DNA of 64,000 nt from Punctularia strigosozonata HHB-11173 SS5 (GCF_000264995.1 NW_006767442.1:529894-593893), one strand, 5' to 3'. Counted from the first letter of the stretch, positions 1 to 11,749 are shown. Translations and numbers: made by a program. Notes: a model not told the origin generated them from the sequence alone.

Positions 1-553
1 TCACAGCAGCATTAACCTGCGCGGGGTGAGCTGGGTCGCTGGATGCGGGCGGAATCGCCGTGATGGAGATGATAGTAGGCGCAGACGATGAAGAGAAGGC
101 CGGCGACGGCGTCGCAGTAGAAATTACGGAAGTGTTCGCAGATAGGGGAGTCGTGATAACGTTACTGGTGGAAGTGGCAGGATCGGCCGTCGTGGACGGA
201 GTGGGATCCGTCGAGGTGGAGATCACCGCGAGCGTGGCAACGCCGACGCCAGCAGTGAGAGGCACCGGAAGGCCTGGTATCGGATTAATCGTGTCCGTAC
301 TATAGACGATAAGGCTTGACAAGACGGGGGCTGCATCCGTAATCATAGCTGGGGCGGGTGCGACCGGTGTTGTGGTGGCACCCCAGACGGGATATGGCCA
401 CCAGTTGAAGCTCGCCGTGGTAACGCCGAATTGGCGTGCATTGATAGAGCGGCGCTGGTCCAGCATGAGGGGATAGGGCGGCATGCCGAAAGCCGGGGCA
501 GAGGCAAGCAAGACGGAGCCCATCGGGACGATCAACGTCTTTCGGCGTTGCAT
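1..553 (-). CDS. Secreted or membrane-anchored Ser/Thr-rich protein, N-terminal part (runs off left edge)
   Basis: The frame is open from an ATG at 553 to the window edge, giving about 184 residues without a stop. It starts with a basic n-region (MQRRK), then a hydrophobic stretch ending near ASAPAFG, which reads as a signal peptide of about 23 residues. The rest is rich in Ser, Thr, Ala and Pro with short hydrophobic runs, typical of O-mannosylated wall or stalk regions in fungal surface proteins. A TATA box lies only about 20 bp upstream of this ATG, so the in-frame ATG at 523 may be the real start; it would still leave a short hydrophobic leader. The C-terminus is missing, so a transmembrane segment or GPI signal cannot be judged. 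Function unknown. Confidence 0.65.
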   Translation of the reverse strand, partial: MQRRKTLIVPMGSVLLASAPAFGMPPYPLMLDQRRSINARQFGVTTASFNWWPYPVWGATTTPVAPAPAMITDAAPVLSSLIVYSTDTINPIPGLPVPLTAGVGVATLAVISTSTDPTPSTTADPATSTSNVITTPLSANTSVISTATPSPAFSSSSAPTIISITAIPPASSDPAHPAQVNAAV

Positions 554-572
554 CGTAGCGAGATGTGGAGGG

Positions 573-582
573 TTTTTATATA
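573..582 (-). promoter_or_regulatory. TATA box of the left-edge gene
   Basis: On the minus strand this reads TATATAAAAA, preceded by ATCCCAACT. It sits about 20 bp before the first possible ATG (553) and 50 bp before the second (523), which favours the second start. Confidence 0.55.
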
Positions 583-654
583 CCAGTTGGGATGGTGTGT
601 TGAGGAGGAAGGACGACGATGCCGACTCTGCTCTCTACGCCGAGAGCACTAATG

Positions 655-1392
655 TCAGCGATGGGACGGTCGAGGTCGAGTCCGGCGGCGATGAAGGTTG
701 ACCGGCGGATAAGGTGCGTCGAGGGAGAATAGGACGCCGATGTTACCCCTGATCGACGGGTATTTCGCCAGAAAGTGGTCGGACGGCCTGTACGCGCTAG
801 GCATTAGCAAACGGGTAAACGTGGGTATAACATCATGGTACACACAGAGAGGCGGAGGGGGCGGAAGGAGTTCGCCTCCCAAGCTCGTGCCTATCGTCTG
901 TACGCGAGGTATGATAGCCGAATTGCGCCTTGCTAGCGTCGGGCTGGGCGGGACGGGCGACGTCCGGTCGCGCTGGACCTGATCCTTCGGAAACGTCGTC
1001 GTGCTTGGAGGGGCGGACGACGGACGACGTACGTGTTTTCCTTTCCGCGCGTTGGTCTGCAGCTGCGGCTGTGTAGGTTGCGGGGTAGCGATGTCGATGG
1101 GTGGGGAAAGGAGCGTGGCGTCCGCGAAGGTGGTAGTAGGTTCGGGGGAGTGCAGGGGCGTCGCGAGGTCGATGGCAATCCTTAGCCTGGGCGAGTTGGG
1201 AGATGGGCCGGGAGTAGTAGAGCGCGAGCCGGCGGACAGGGCGGTTGGATCTGGTTGACGCATGTCTGGGCTGTCGTGGCAGGCGTCGTCGCCATCGGGC
1301 GACTGAACAAAGTCATCGGGATCGCAGTGGATTTCAGAGATACCTTGCAGGATGCGGATGGTCGGCGGAGAGGACGATGATGGCATGCCCAT
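655..1392 (-). CDS. Hypothetical disordered Pro/Ser-rich protein
   Basis: An intronless frame of 245 residues starts at an ATG at 1392, with a second in-frame Met two codons later. It is rich in Pro, Ser, Thr and Arg, has a PPPPP run near residue 180 and a basic C-terminus (HRRRTRPRPSHR). No signal peptide, transmembrane segment or known fold is visible. It lies 101 bp upstream of, and in the same direction as, the left-edge gene, and a good TATA box stands about 120 bp upstream of its ATG. It could be a real short regulatory protein or a chance GC-rich frame; the promoter is the best argument that it is real. Confidence 0.4.
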   Translation of the reverse strand: MGMPSSSSPPTIRILQGISEIHCDPDDFVQSPDGDDACHDSPDMRQPDPTALSAGSRSTTPGPSPNSPRLRIAIDLATPLHSPEPTTTFADATLLSPPIDIATPQPTQPQLQTNARKGKHVRRPSSAPPSTTTFPKDQVQRDRTSPVPPSPTLARRNSAIIPRVQTIGTSLGGELLPPPPPLCVYHDVIPTFTRLLMPSAYRPSDHFLAKYPSIRGNIGVLFSLDAPYPPVNLHRRRTRPRPSHR

Positions 1393-1510
1393 AGCAAACC
1401 ACGAAGGGTCAATCGAGGTGAAAACTGTGCTGAGGAGGGTCTAGATGTCTATCTTCCTCGTTTCCTCAGTTATCGGAAGAGACAACGAATGTGTGGTACC
1501 CAAGGAGCGG

Positions 1511-1519
1511 CCTTTTATA
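1511..1519 (-). promoter_or_regulatory. TATA box upstream of the 655-1392 gene
   Basis: The minus strand reads TATAAAAGG, about 120 bp from the ATG at 1392. It is preceded by CATCCCAACT, as is the TATA box at 573-582. Confidence 0.5.
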
Positions 1520-1775
1520 GTGTGAGTTGGGATGAATGCAAGGAAGTTAACTTATTACACCACGCGCAGAGAACGGGTCGCTGAAGAATTCTGCAGGGAA
1601 CAATGAGGGTCACGACGAGCCGGAAGGTGAGTAACCGTGACGAATAGGGGCTCGATCAAAGCTCGGCCTATCTGAGGAGGCTCTGGGGTTAGGGCTACGG
1701 GGTCAGTGGTATTGGCACCGCCACTCGCCAGCCCTACGTTGCGCTTGGAACACGTAGACGAGCAACGCAAACGCC

Positions 1776-2212
1776 ATGCAGGATGCTTTGCAAGAGCTGA
1801 TCGACGGCAAGATTGTATGTAACCCCGGCAAGCACGTATCTTTAATTGGATGGCTCAGGAGTCGTGCTCCAACAGGATTTTGAAGGGCAGAAGACCGTTG
1901 AGCACATAGCAAAGGTCGCCCTCATAGCCCTGACAGTACGTGTCGCTTTGAATTCCATACGGTGCTGCCGAGACTGACGAACATGCTAGGTCGTCTCGTT
2001 TATCATTGGATTTGCGCTCCAGTCTCTTCGCATCACCTTCGGGGTATTTGGCATTGGATCGTTGGCTGTCATGCTCGTAGGACCGCGAACGTGCTGTCCG
2101 TGTGTCGCGCTCTCACACCATGCATTCTTAGGTGGTTGTACCCCCTTGGCCGTCATTCAACCGGCACCCCGTACAATGGCTCGCGCCTATCGAAAGCAAA
2201 AAAGACCAATGA
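1776..2212 (+). CDS. SPC1: Signal peptidase complex subunit 1 (SPC12 family)
   Basis: Small non-catalytic membrane subunit of the ER signal peptidase complex. Joining exons 1776-1814, 1876-1935, 1990-2076 and 2132-2212 gives 88 residues with all junctions in phase 0. The N-terminus has the family's cytosolic LIDGKIDFEGQ element, then two membrane segments (about residues 26-44 and 48-66), then the conserved VVPPWPSFNRHPVQWL tail that follows the second helix in Spc1 proteins. Length matches the family (80-100 residues). Because the exons are 39-87 nt, the gene is easily missed. The last donor (GTAGGA) is slightly off consensus. The gene precedes the Kin1-like kinase in the same direction, but they are separate transcription units. 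Confidence 0.9.
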
Positions 2213-2723
2213 GTTCATCGGCGCACTTCGCAACGACGTTCGCCGCCCATGGCCTATGTTTCGGGTGGCGAGGCCGAGAGCGCATCCTCGCACCCTGCTC
2301 TAGCTTTGATAGGCGATCTCCGGTGGACTGCTCGACGGATTCGCAGCTGGTCGTTGCTTCCCCTTCACGCCGGCGGGTACAGAGAACCTTCTAATGAAGG
2401 GGTCCAGACTGGCCGACTCGCTTGCCCTTTTCATTGTAGGTATCTGCCGCGATTACTGTTTCTGCTCTCGTTGGATACGGCTCGGAATGGACCTCTGTAT
2501 CCTGATATGTACCATATAGTGATTGGCCCGCGTAGGCACGGGTAAAAACGAGTCGATGGTAGAGTAAAGGATTGTTGTCCTTCCGTAAGCAGCAGTGAGA
2601 TCGGCCCTAGAGTCGGGCTCTTGACCAACACCGCCCTCGGCCTAAGGTCTCCCATCGCACACGCTCAGCGCACGTCCTCCGACCTTTTGTGTTCCCCACC
2701 ACTCGTTGTCGCCGTCTCAGCCG

Positions 2724-5700
2724 ATGAGCGCCGGCCCAGCCCCCGCCACGCCGTCCAGCGCCAGCACCAGCACCAGCACCAGCGCCACGCCCGCGGCAGC
2801 TGCGGATTCCGACCGTCTCCCATCCGAACCGCCACGGTCAGGCTCAGGCTCGATCACGCCGTCGCACGGAGCACACGAGTTCGATATGCCTGTCCACCCC
2901 GCGCAGGAGCCTTCCCAGCTCCCCACCACCCTCGACCACCCCGACGATCCGACAGCGCCCGGCAGCATCCCCGACGACCCGCCCACCCCCACCAACCCCT
3001 CGACCCTAGCGCCCAGGAGGCCGCAGCCCACGTCCTCGCGCCAGCGCCCCGTGTCCATGCCGCCCCAGGCCTTCGCCGCCCCGCCCCCGCCGTCCGCCGC
3101 CACCACCGCCGATGGCCAGCGCGACCGCGACACCGCGAGCAAGCCCCGGCGGGAGAGCTCCAGCACCAAGCCCCGCAGCTCGAACCGCATCTTGGGCGAC
3201 TACACCCTCAGCAAGTCGCTCGGCGCGGGCAGCATGGGCAAGGTCAAGCTGGCCACGCACAACGTCACTGGTGAAAAGGTGGGTCTTTTTGTTCTGCTCC
3301 GTCGGTGACAGAGCGGGGGCTGATCCCGCACGATGACAGTACGCCGTGAAAATCCTGCCCCGCACCGTCCCCAACGCCTCCTCCAACTCTCACCAAACAC
3401 CCGAACAAGCCGCCAAGCAGGCGAACAAGGACGCCAGCAAGGAGATCCGCACCCTGCGCGAGGCGGCGCTGTCCATGCTCTTACATCATCCGTACATATG
3501 CGGCATGAGGGAGATGATTGTCCATACCCACCACTACTACATGGTCACCGAATACGTCAACGGCGGCCAGATGCTCGACTACATCATCAGCCATGGCCGA
3601 CTAAGGGAGAGGGTAGCGAGGAAGTTTGCGAGGCAGATCGGGAGCGCATTGGAGTATCTCCATCGGAACAACGTCGTACATCGAGGTATGCAAGTACGGC
3701 CATGCACATCGATGCCTGTACCAACTCATAGGACGTCGCAGACCTCAAAATCGAGAACATCCTCATCTCCCAGTCGGGCAACATCAAGCTCATCGACTTT
3801 GGCCTCTCCAATCTCTACAATCCCTCCGACCACCTATCTACGTTCTGCGGCTCTCTATACTTTGCCGCCCCCGAGCTCCTCAATGCCAAGCTCTACACCG
3901 GCCCCGAGGTCGACGTATGGAGCTTTGGCGTCGTTCTTTACGTCCTCGTGTGTGGCAAAGTGCCGTTCGACGACCAAAGCATGCCGGCACTCCATGCTAA
4001 AATCAAACGAGGATTGGTGGAATATCCCGTATGGCTGTCCGCCGGTCAGTGCCCTGCGTTACGTGTTTTCTCTGCGAGCTCTCGTGCTGACCCAACGTCT
4101 TCCAGAATGCAAACATATCCTGTCCCGGATGCTCGTGACTAATCCTGCCGCTCGGGCGCTGCTGACGGAGGTCCTCAACCACCCGTGGATGACGCGCGGT
4201 TTCACGGGGCCGCCCGACCCGCACCTCGTCAAGCGCGAACCGCTGCGTGTCGAAGACATCGACCGTGAGGTGATCCGCGGCATGAGCGGTTTCGAGTTCG
4301 GCACCGAGGAGGACATTGAGCGCCGGCTGATCGAGGTGCTCGAATCCGACGCGTACTACCGCTGCCTGCAGGCGTGGGAACGCCGGCGTAACAACTTGAA
4401 CGGCGTTGGCAACGGGCGAAACGGCGTCTGGGGCAGTGGCTCGTTCAGCAACTCGAGCCTCACCGCCTACGACTCGGGGAGCGAGCGCACGGCGGCGGAG
4501 CACATACCGCGGAGCGCGAGCCGGCAGAGCAAGAAGCGGTTCTCTATGGGCTTTGACTGGTACAAGAAGAAGCTGTTCTCTCCGACGTCGAGCCCGCCCG
4601 GGAGCCCGCTGTCGACCAGCCCGCCCAACTCGCAGACGCACCTCTCGCTCAATTCGCTCGGCGAGCAGCCGCTTGACCCAACGGCCGGCTTCCACCCGCT
4701 GATCTCGATCTACTTCCTCGCGCGGGAGAAGATGGAGCGCGAGAAGGTGTACGGCCCCGGCATCTTTGCGAGCTCGCAGCTGTCGCTCGAGGGTGCGCAC
4801 TCCTCGCCAAACGGCGAGGACGTGCCGACGATCAACGCCAAGGGGGTGTCCCAGCCGGCCGCGATCAACGCCGCGTCGTCGAAGAAAGACCCCGTCCCGG
4901 GCAAGCCCGACTACAGCATGCCGCTCCCCCGCCTCCCCGCGCCCGCCAGCACGCATTACTCGGAGCGCTCGTACGACGCTGCGCAAGCTTCGCCCTCGCC
5001 CACCGGCGGTAACTTTGGCCCCCAACCCCGGCCTCGCGCCGACGCGAACGCGCTCGCCATCCCCAAGCGTGGTGATGTCGCCACCGGCGGTACGCTGCCC
5101 CGTAGTGCGCCGAGCTCGCCGAGTTCTCCGGCTAACGCGATCGTAGCGCCGATCCCGCAGGCGGTGACGAACAGCAAGACGCACAGGCGCAGCCAGAGCC
5201 TGAGCCAAAGGCCGGCTGCGTCGCAGACGCCGCCTCTGACGAGCGGCTGGACCCGCCTGTTTGGCGGGCAGGGTATCGTGAACGAGCACGGCATTGTCGA
5301 GAAGGAGGCGCCGCCGTATCGCGAGCCGCCGCGCACGGCTGGCCCCGAGACGACGTCCTTCGGCGAAAAGGAGGCATCGCTGACGCCGAAACCTTCTCAC
5401 ACCGCCGACGAAGACTATCCTCAGGCGCCGATGTCGGCGGGCGCCACCCTCGTGCGCAAGTTTGGCAGCCTGCTGGTTGGCAATCGCGACGGGTCGGTCC
5501 GGGGTGGAACGACCGGTAAGCGAGCGAGCATCGCTGTGCACAGGCCGTCGGCCGACCCCCAGATGAGGGAAAAGGACGAAGCTGCGGGATCTGGACGGCA
5601 ACCGGTGATTGACGAGGATGCCGAGAAGGTCAAGAAGAGCTACGACGAGCAACGGGCGAGCCACGAAAAGCCCTTGTCGCCGCAGCGCATCTCGACCAGC

Positions 5701-6964
5701 CAGAGCCAGCCCGTGGGCACCGCGCACCGTCGCGCGGCGACCATCCTCGACCCGGCCTCGAAGCGGCACGAGCGGAGAAGCAGCACGAGTGCGGCGTTCC
5801 TCTCTGGCGGCACCATTGGAAGGCATCGCAGGCCATCTACTGGCTTTTCGCATGGCACCGCGAGGCCGAACAAGGAGCCATTTGGGCGGATGGAAGAGGA
5901 GCCGGAGGGTATGGAGGAAGAAGCGCAGCCGCCTACCGACACGGAAGCTGGGGCGCTGAGCGAGGGAGAGATCAAAGAGGCGAAACCGGTGTTCCTCAAG
6001 GGTCTGTTCAGGTACGTCCTGAACTGCGAGAACGTCCGAGTAAATCGTTGACAAACCTTGGCAGCGTGGCGACGACGTCGACGAAGTCGCCTGCGGTCCT
6101 CAAGTCCGATATCCGGAAGGTGCTGGATCGGATGCAGATCAGGTATCGCGAGACGAGGACGGGCTTCGAGTGCATACATCTGCCCTCTATAGACATCTCC
6201 TCGATAAACCCACAACCCAAAACGCCGAGGCGGAAGCAGCACCGCCGCGACGGCTCGTCGAGCTCGGCCGAGACGGGTGGCACCAAATCCATCGCAAGGA
6301 AGGCCTCCAAGTTGTCGTTTGGAATGAAGAGCGGCAAGGAGTCCGCGAAGGATGCTGACGCTGCGTCGACGACGACAGCGAAGGAGAACAAGCCGTCGTC
6401 CGAGCGGCCGTCGACGGGCGGGAGTCTCAACGGCACCGGCGGTCAGCACCACCCCCTCACCCCGACGCCCAGCAGCGGCTCATCCTCGTTCTTCAATGTC
6501 CCATCAGCTGCCGCGCAGAACCCGCCTCCCCCTCCTCCGGCGGCCGAAGAGGGCGCTGCGAACGGCGTGAACGGCGCATCGCACGCCAACTCGGAGCTTA
6601 CGCCGACGCCGACGCCGCGCTCGGCATCTCCCGAGAACCAGAAAATCCTCCCGCCGATCCCGCGCGACTTTGCGACGAGCCCGCAGCCGACGTTCAGGAC
6701 GGTGACGCCGACGCCGACGATTCCGAATACCACGGCTGGCGAGCTGGACTTTGACGCGATCGGCACGAGCTCGATGGCGGTTCGGTTTGACATCAATATT
6801 GTCAAGGTGTGTGCCCTATGCGCTAGTATCCGAATTGTATAAGCTGATCGGGATTGTAGGTGCCGATGCTTCCGTTGCACGGTATTCAGTTCCGTCGTGC
6901 GGGAGGCGACGGCTGGCAGTACCACATGCTCGCCCGTCGCGTACTGACCGAGCTGAAGCTATAG
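2724..6964 (+). CDS. KIN1: Kin1/Kin2-type Ser/Thr protein kinase (MARK/PAR-1 family) with KA1 domain
   Basis: AMPK-related kinase; in yeasts Kin1/Kin2 act at the cell cortex in polarity, exocytosis and ER-stress signalling. Exons 2724-3278, 3340-3685, 3742-4044, 4106-6011, 6065-6806 and 6860-6964 join in frame to 1318 residues. A disordered Pro/Ser-rich N-terminus of about 160 residues precedes the kinase domain. Visible motifs: glycine loop [16 protein letters not shown] lysine, HRDLKIEN catalytic loop, IDFGLSN (DFG), activation-loop [13 protein letters not shown] (APE), and DVWSFGV. After it come a family-typical region ([19 protein letters not shown]), a long low-complexity linker, and a C-terminal KA1 domain beginning near [18 protein letters not shown] and ending [15 protein letters not shown]. 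The catalytic Asp splits across intron 2 (HR/D). The gene is convergent with the Rieske-DUF455 gene. Confidence 0.93.
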
Positions 6965-7343
6965 CCCGTGATCATTCTCTTAGGATCGTAATGTTCTCGA
7001 TATCATCACGAGGTCATCACGAGGTCGATAAGCTATCTGTTGTGGTTTATACGCTCTTTCCCGCTGCTCCTCGTTTCGTGTAGTAAAATATTCTCGAGCC
7101 GTGGTTTTTCGCTTTGCATGGGCTTTTCTTCTTTTCTTCTCGTCTTACTCCTTTTTGATTTTTTGGCATTAGTTTCCCCTCCGTCGTCGTGCCTACTCTT
7201 AATGAACACGGAGGCCCCGCATGCAGCGCTGGTATATCCTCTCTTGGCATCACACAGACCACTGTACAAATATGGCCTTACCCTACCGATAACATATGAA
7301 TCACGAACACACACAACCAAGTTGCCAGGGAATTGTTCGATGG

Positions 7344-9235
7344 TTAGTATCCGATGCTCGTGGACGAAGATGCTGCTTGGTTCGAATCAAGCATTCCTCC
7401 TCTGAGGCCCTCGTAAAACGCGGGTATTAAACCGGCGCGTTCGCGGTCGTCAGCGTTGAACGGGCCCTTTAGCTCCCCGCGCCAGCCCCGGCGGACCTCC
7501 TCGCGAAAGGTCGGTATAGGATCGACGCCGTCCTGCGCGCAGCAGTGCGTGAACCAGCGATGGCCGGCGGTGACGTGCGTCACCTCGTCGTGGTGAATGA
7601 TCTCGAGCACCTTGACGGACTCCGCGTCGCCCGCGCGACGGAAGCGTTCGATGGTGCCTGGGTTCACGTCTAACCCACGAGCTTCGTGGACGAGGTGGAT
7701 GATGGCGAGGCGCGACCTATCGTATTCCTGCTGTGAACATGCAGCCGCAGGTCCGAGAACAAAGGGACCGACCTCAGCGAATCCTTGGTCACGAGGGCTG
7801 ACTCCCATAAACCGGCGTGTACTGGAAGAGAACCATAACGCACACCTTATTACGAAGCCAGGTCAGTGGAAGACGGCTACATAAGGAAGACGGTGCGCGC
7901 GCACCCATTTTCTCCAATCGCGCCGCTAGCAGCGAAAAGTGCTTTGACTCGTCTAGGGCGACTTTGGCAAAGTCGGCGAAGAAAGCCGGAGGGAGCGGGG
8001 GGTTGTGTGTCGGCCCGAATCGCGCGATGATATCCCAGCTAGGTGGACGGAACCTCAGACCTCCGCAGCTCAGTTGACATGCAGACTCGCGCTTACGCCA
8101 AGTCGATGCTAACGAGGAAACATGAGGTTCGACGGCCTATGACCGAAGTCGGTTTTGGATGCACTCACGCCCATTGCTCAATGTTCGCCAGCGCGTGCAG
8201 CATCACGGCGGCCTTTCGCCGGTTCCCGAGCGTCTTCACTGCAGCCGGGTCGACCGTATTATTTGCATACTCCTTATGTCGCGGAGGCGTTTCCGGCGGC
8301 CTCGAGGCCGTGGACGACCGATGCCCGATGGAGCTTAGTTGACCGGTATGGAAAAGATGAACTGCATGCCGGGTACGTGCGACCTGGGCCGCCATTCAAC
8401 GAGATACATTCAGGACAGTTCCAGGGGCGACGGTTATGCAGCCTCGCTTACCTTCAGCGTCGGGTCTGGGGTGTTGAGTATGAGGACAGCCCAGTCTATG
8501 AGAGTCTTTGGCGCGTTGGCTTCGGGCACAATGGGTTCGGTCTCGTCCGAGGAGGTATCGGGTTTCTCTGTCGGAGGCAACTGGGACGAGGCCGTCGCCG
8601 GCGGTGGATCCGCAAAATCTGAAAAACGAATTTGAGGAAAAAGGACTGCAGCTATAGTTGTTCTGGTTTTCACCTTCCGAAACAGGCCGGAGTTCGACAA
8701 CGCGCCAATTGGAACCATCGTCAGGAGGCTGGAGCCATACATATTGCTTATCGTCCTCTGCTGTTCTCGGCCGAACTTCGACAGCATAGGTGCATGCTTT
8801 CAGACCTGTTTCGCTTTTGCCGGTTTGTAGATCAAAGTCGTACCTAGCAATGACGGGTCAGTAGCAAGGTATGTAAACGTCGTTTTCATGCACAAACCTA
8901 TGCCAAGGGCAGACTGCTACCATGCTCGTCTCACACTCTTCGATCTCAGCATGGCTCATATCTGCACCAAGGTGAGGACATGAAGACTCCATCGCGTACA
9001 GGCAGTGACCATTCCTCGGGTCAGGCGGTGGAGAGACCTCTGCGTCACCCGCATTGGCATGAGCCGTAGACAGGCGAAAGAGAATAAGTGAGTGGTAGGT
9101 GCCCTCTTGCGAACGAAGTGTCAAGAGGAATCGCGTATGGGTGAGCAGGGTCTGCAATGATTCAACTCTGTCATTTCGTCGCGTCTAGCTTCTCCGCGGA
9201 CTCTATTGCATGCGTGACGGAACCCACTCGATCAT
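7344..9235 (-). CDS. Rieske [2Fe-2S] domain fused to DUF455 (ferritin-like) protein
   Basis: The N-terminal half is a Rieske-type domain: CPHLGADMSH supplies the first Cys/His pair and VCPWHRYDFDLQTG the second, followed by a Trp-containing strand (YVWLQPP). After an acidic linker (about 8630-8440) comes DUF455: residues such as ARTRHAVHLFHTGQLSSIGH, MLHALANIEQWAIDLAWD, LDESKHFSLLAARLE, HLVHEARGLDVNPGTI and HHDEVTHVTAGHRWF match that family and carry the Glu/His pattern expected of a di-iron, ferritin-like helical bundle. About nine exons. The last runs to the stop at 7344. The first is inferred to be 8 nt (ATG at 9235, donor GTGGGT), and the exon edge near 7900 is also uncertain. The enzymatic role is not established; a small oxygenase or redox protein is likely. 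The 5' side is divergent from the permease gene. Confidence 0.82.
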
Positions 9236-9779
9236 GTTGGGGCCGGATCCGAGAATTTTGCAAGGTGGCGCACTGCGACGATGACAGTCTCCGAAATTCA
9301 AGCTTCAAGAGGCTGCTAGCAAGGGACAAGATAGATGAACTACTGTACATAGATTCCGGAGCCCCCACGGCGATCGGTAGTCCAATCTTTGATCACCAGC
9401 AGCTGGGCCAGGTCATGTTGCAGCTCACCGGAGGGCGCACCGCCACCTGACGACGCATCACGTGCAAGCACCACCATCATTTTGTATTTCAATTTGCAAA
9501 GCGGGGCCGCAAGCAATGTGGATTGGGATGAGAGAACAGCAGAAGACGGGAGCGCGCTTTTCCGTGCTGATGGACGGTAGCCGACCGAACTTGCGCTATC
9601 CAACCCCCGGCTCACGCCATCCTTGCCCACACTCCATCCTCCGTCGATCTCCTCAAGTACGGGGCCAAAATCTCCGGACGTGTTGCTAGTGTTCGAACCA
9701 CGTCCCCCTCGCCTTCCCTTCTTTCATTCTCCAACTCCTCGGAGCTCTGAGACCTCAGAATTTGACTCAGGAAGCAACG
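9236..9779. other. Divergent intergenic region between Rieske-DUF455 and permease genes
   Basis: This stretch holds the two 5' regions. A CT-rich run just upstream of the permease ATG (9700-9760) looks like a fungal core promoter or 5' UTR. No further gene seen. Confidence 0.4.
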
Positions 9780-11749
9780 ATGGACACCGAAAAGCAATCT
9801 CGCACCAGCTACTCGGGTGACTCTGACGAACTCGTCGATGAGGTCACCAAGGAGGAGCTGGCGTTCGAGAGCAACAATGCTATCAAGTACCGGACATGCT
9901 CTTGGGAGAAGGTACGCTATCCGTTGTAATTCAGGCGAGGAGGACGAGCCGATTGATCATTCCACTCAGACGGCAGCCCTCCTCTTCTCCGAGTATATCT
10001 GCCTTGCTATCCTTTCCTTTCCCTGGTCATTCTCAGTCCTGGGCATGGTACCCGGCGTACTTGTCACAGTCGCCGTAGCCGCATCCGTCCAATACACCTC
10101 CCTGGTGCTCTGGCGGTTCTGCCTCGCAAACCCCCATGTCCGGGACGTGTGCGATATCGGACGGCTCCTCTTCTCCCGTGCATTCGGCGAGCAGTATGGA
10201 CAGATTGCGTACAATATCACGGCCGTGTTCTTCGTCCTGAACAACACCTTCATTCAAGGTTTGTCGATTTTTTCAAGAACATGCATCTCGTACCGCAATC
10301 ATCTTGACCGCCCTATGCATTTACAGCGTTGCACTGTTTGGTGGGTGCAAAGCTGCTCAACACGCTCTCTGACTCGGCCGCGTGCACCGTCGTTTTCTCT
10401 TTCATCTCCGCGGCGATCTGCTTCTTCGTCTCGCTCCCGCGGCCGCTCAGCCAGCTCAGCGGCCTCGGCACCTTCAGTGCCGCCACCATGGGCATCGCCG
10501 TCCTCCTCGCGATAATATTTGCCGGGATCCAGGACCACCCCGCGGGTTTCATCGAGGACGCGGCGCCGATCGTAACTAAGTTCCCCGTCGCGGGCACCGG
10601 CTTCGTCGGGGGCATGTCGGCGTTCTTGAACATCACATACACCTTCGTCGGCCAGATCACCCTCCCCTCGTTCATTGCTGAGATGAAGAACCCCAAGGAC
10701 TTCCCCAAAGGTACATGATTGTCCAGCTTCTTATATCGTCAAACTCAAGTGCTGATTTGATTTTTGCAGCTCTGTGGGCGGTTACAATCGCCGAGATTGT
10801 TGTGTTCACGCTTTGCGGCGCAATCATGTACCACTATGTCGGTAAGTCGTGTTTCAACTCATTTGATTGAGCATCCGTTGACCACGGACGCAGGCAATCA
10901 ATACATGACCGCTCCTGGTGTGTCTCCATTTGAACGTCTCAACAAATATTGTACTCAAATTTCGTTGACTCTAGCATTCGGCTCTCTGCAGCCGACTTAC
11001 AAAAAGATTGCCTTCTCCTTCGCGATACCGTGCGTTTCATGATCCTCTTGTGGAATTGTCCTCGCCTGACGATGTCCATAGGACTATCGTTTTCCTCGGT
11101 TCGCTGTACTCCGTGAGCATGCTCTCATCCTGTATCGATCTCGGATATGGTTCCTGACCTCGCCTGCGCAGTCCGTGACGTCCCGCTTCATCTTTTTCCG
11201 TATCTTCTCCAAGACCTCGCGCCATCGCAATGAAAACACCGTCGTTGGTTGGGCTGTCTGGGGAGGTATCGTCGCCGCCACATGGGTCCTCGCGTTCATC
11301 ATAGCCGAGGTCATTCCGTTCTTCTCTGACATGCTCAGCTTGATGAGCTCACTATTCGGTGCGTCCAATTTCCCTTATGGTATCCTCCAGTTTCTCACGA
11401 ACATGATGGTTCAGACGGATGGTTCGGGTTCATCTTCTGGGGAATGGCCTACCTCACCCTCTACCCCGGCGCGAAGAAGTGGGCAGGGCCGTGGCGGTCC
11501 GCCGAGACGATCCTGAACTACTTTTGGATCGTGTTCGGTCTGTACGTCCTCATAGCCGGGACATACGTGAGCACCTTGCATCCTCTCTCCGAGTCACCCC
11601 CTCATCGATTGTTTCATCAGACCTCGATTAAGTCTATTATCATTGACTATACGGGACAAAAACCCTTCACATGCGTGCGTATCCCGCCGTTCTACATGTA
11701 GGCCCGGCTGACATGTTTTCCCCCTTCACAGGCAAGCAATGCTATATGA
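9780..11749 (+). CDS. Amino-acid permease, Aa_trans family (N. crassa Mtr-like)
   Basis: Multi-pass plasma-membrane or vacuolar amino-acid transporter. Exon 1 (9780-9911) encodes a hydrophilic N-terminus of 44 residues ending in SWEKTAAL, the usual start of the first helix. Further exons (9970-10258, 10327-10710, then from 10770 on) give about 11 hydrophobic helices, including EYICLAILSFPWSFSVLG, GAKLLNTLSDSAAC, FLNITYTFVGQITLPSFIAEM, YVGNQYMTAPAFGSL and FIFFRIFSKTSRHRN. The FVGQ..LPSFIAEMKNP element is characteristic of this fungal branch. I prefer the splice ending in PFTCASNAI (stop 11747-11749); reading through the last donor would stop at 11701 instead. Substrate specificity (neutral or aromatic amino acids) is inferred from the family only. 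Confidence 0.9.

Noticed and set aside
4003-6054. A very long open frame (about 683 codons) antisense to the kinase gene
   Set aside because: It lies opposite the GC-rich linker exon of the kinase, has no recognisable domain, is Arg-rich as expected for an antisense frame of GC3-biased coding sequence, and the kinase reads clearly on the other strand.
7370-7395. GGTTCGAATC, which looks like a tRNA B box
   Set aside because: It lies inside the coding sequence of the DUF455 C-terminus, and no A box or cloverleaf can be drawn around it.
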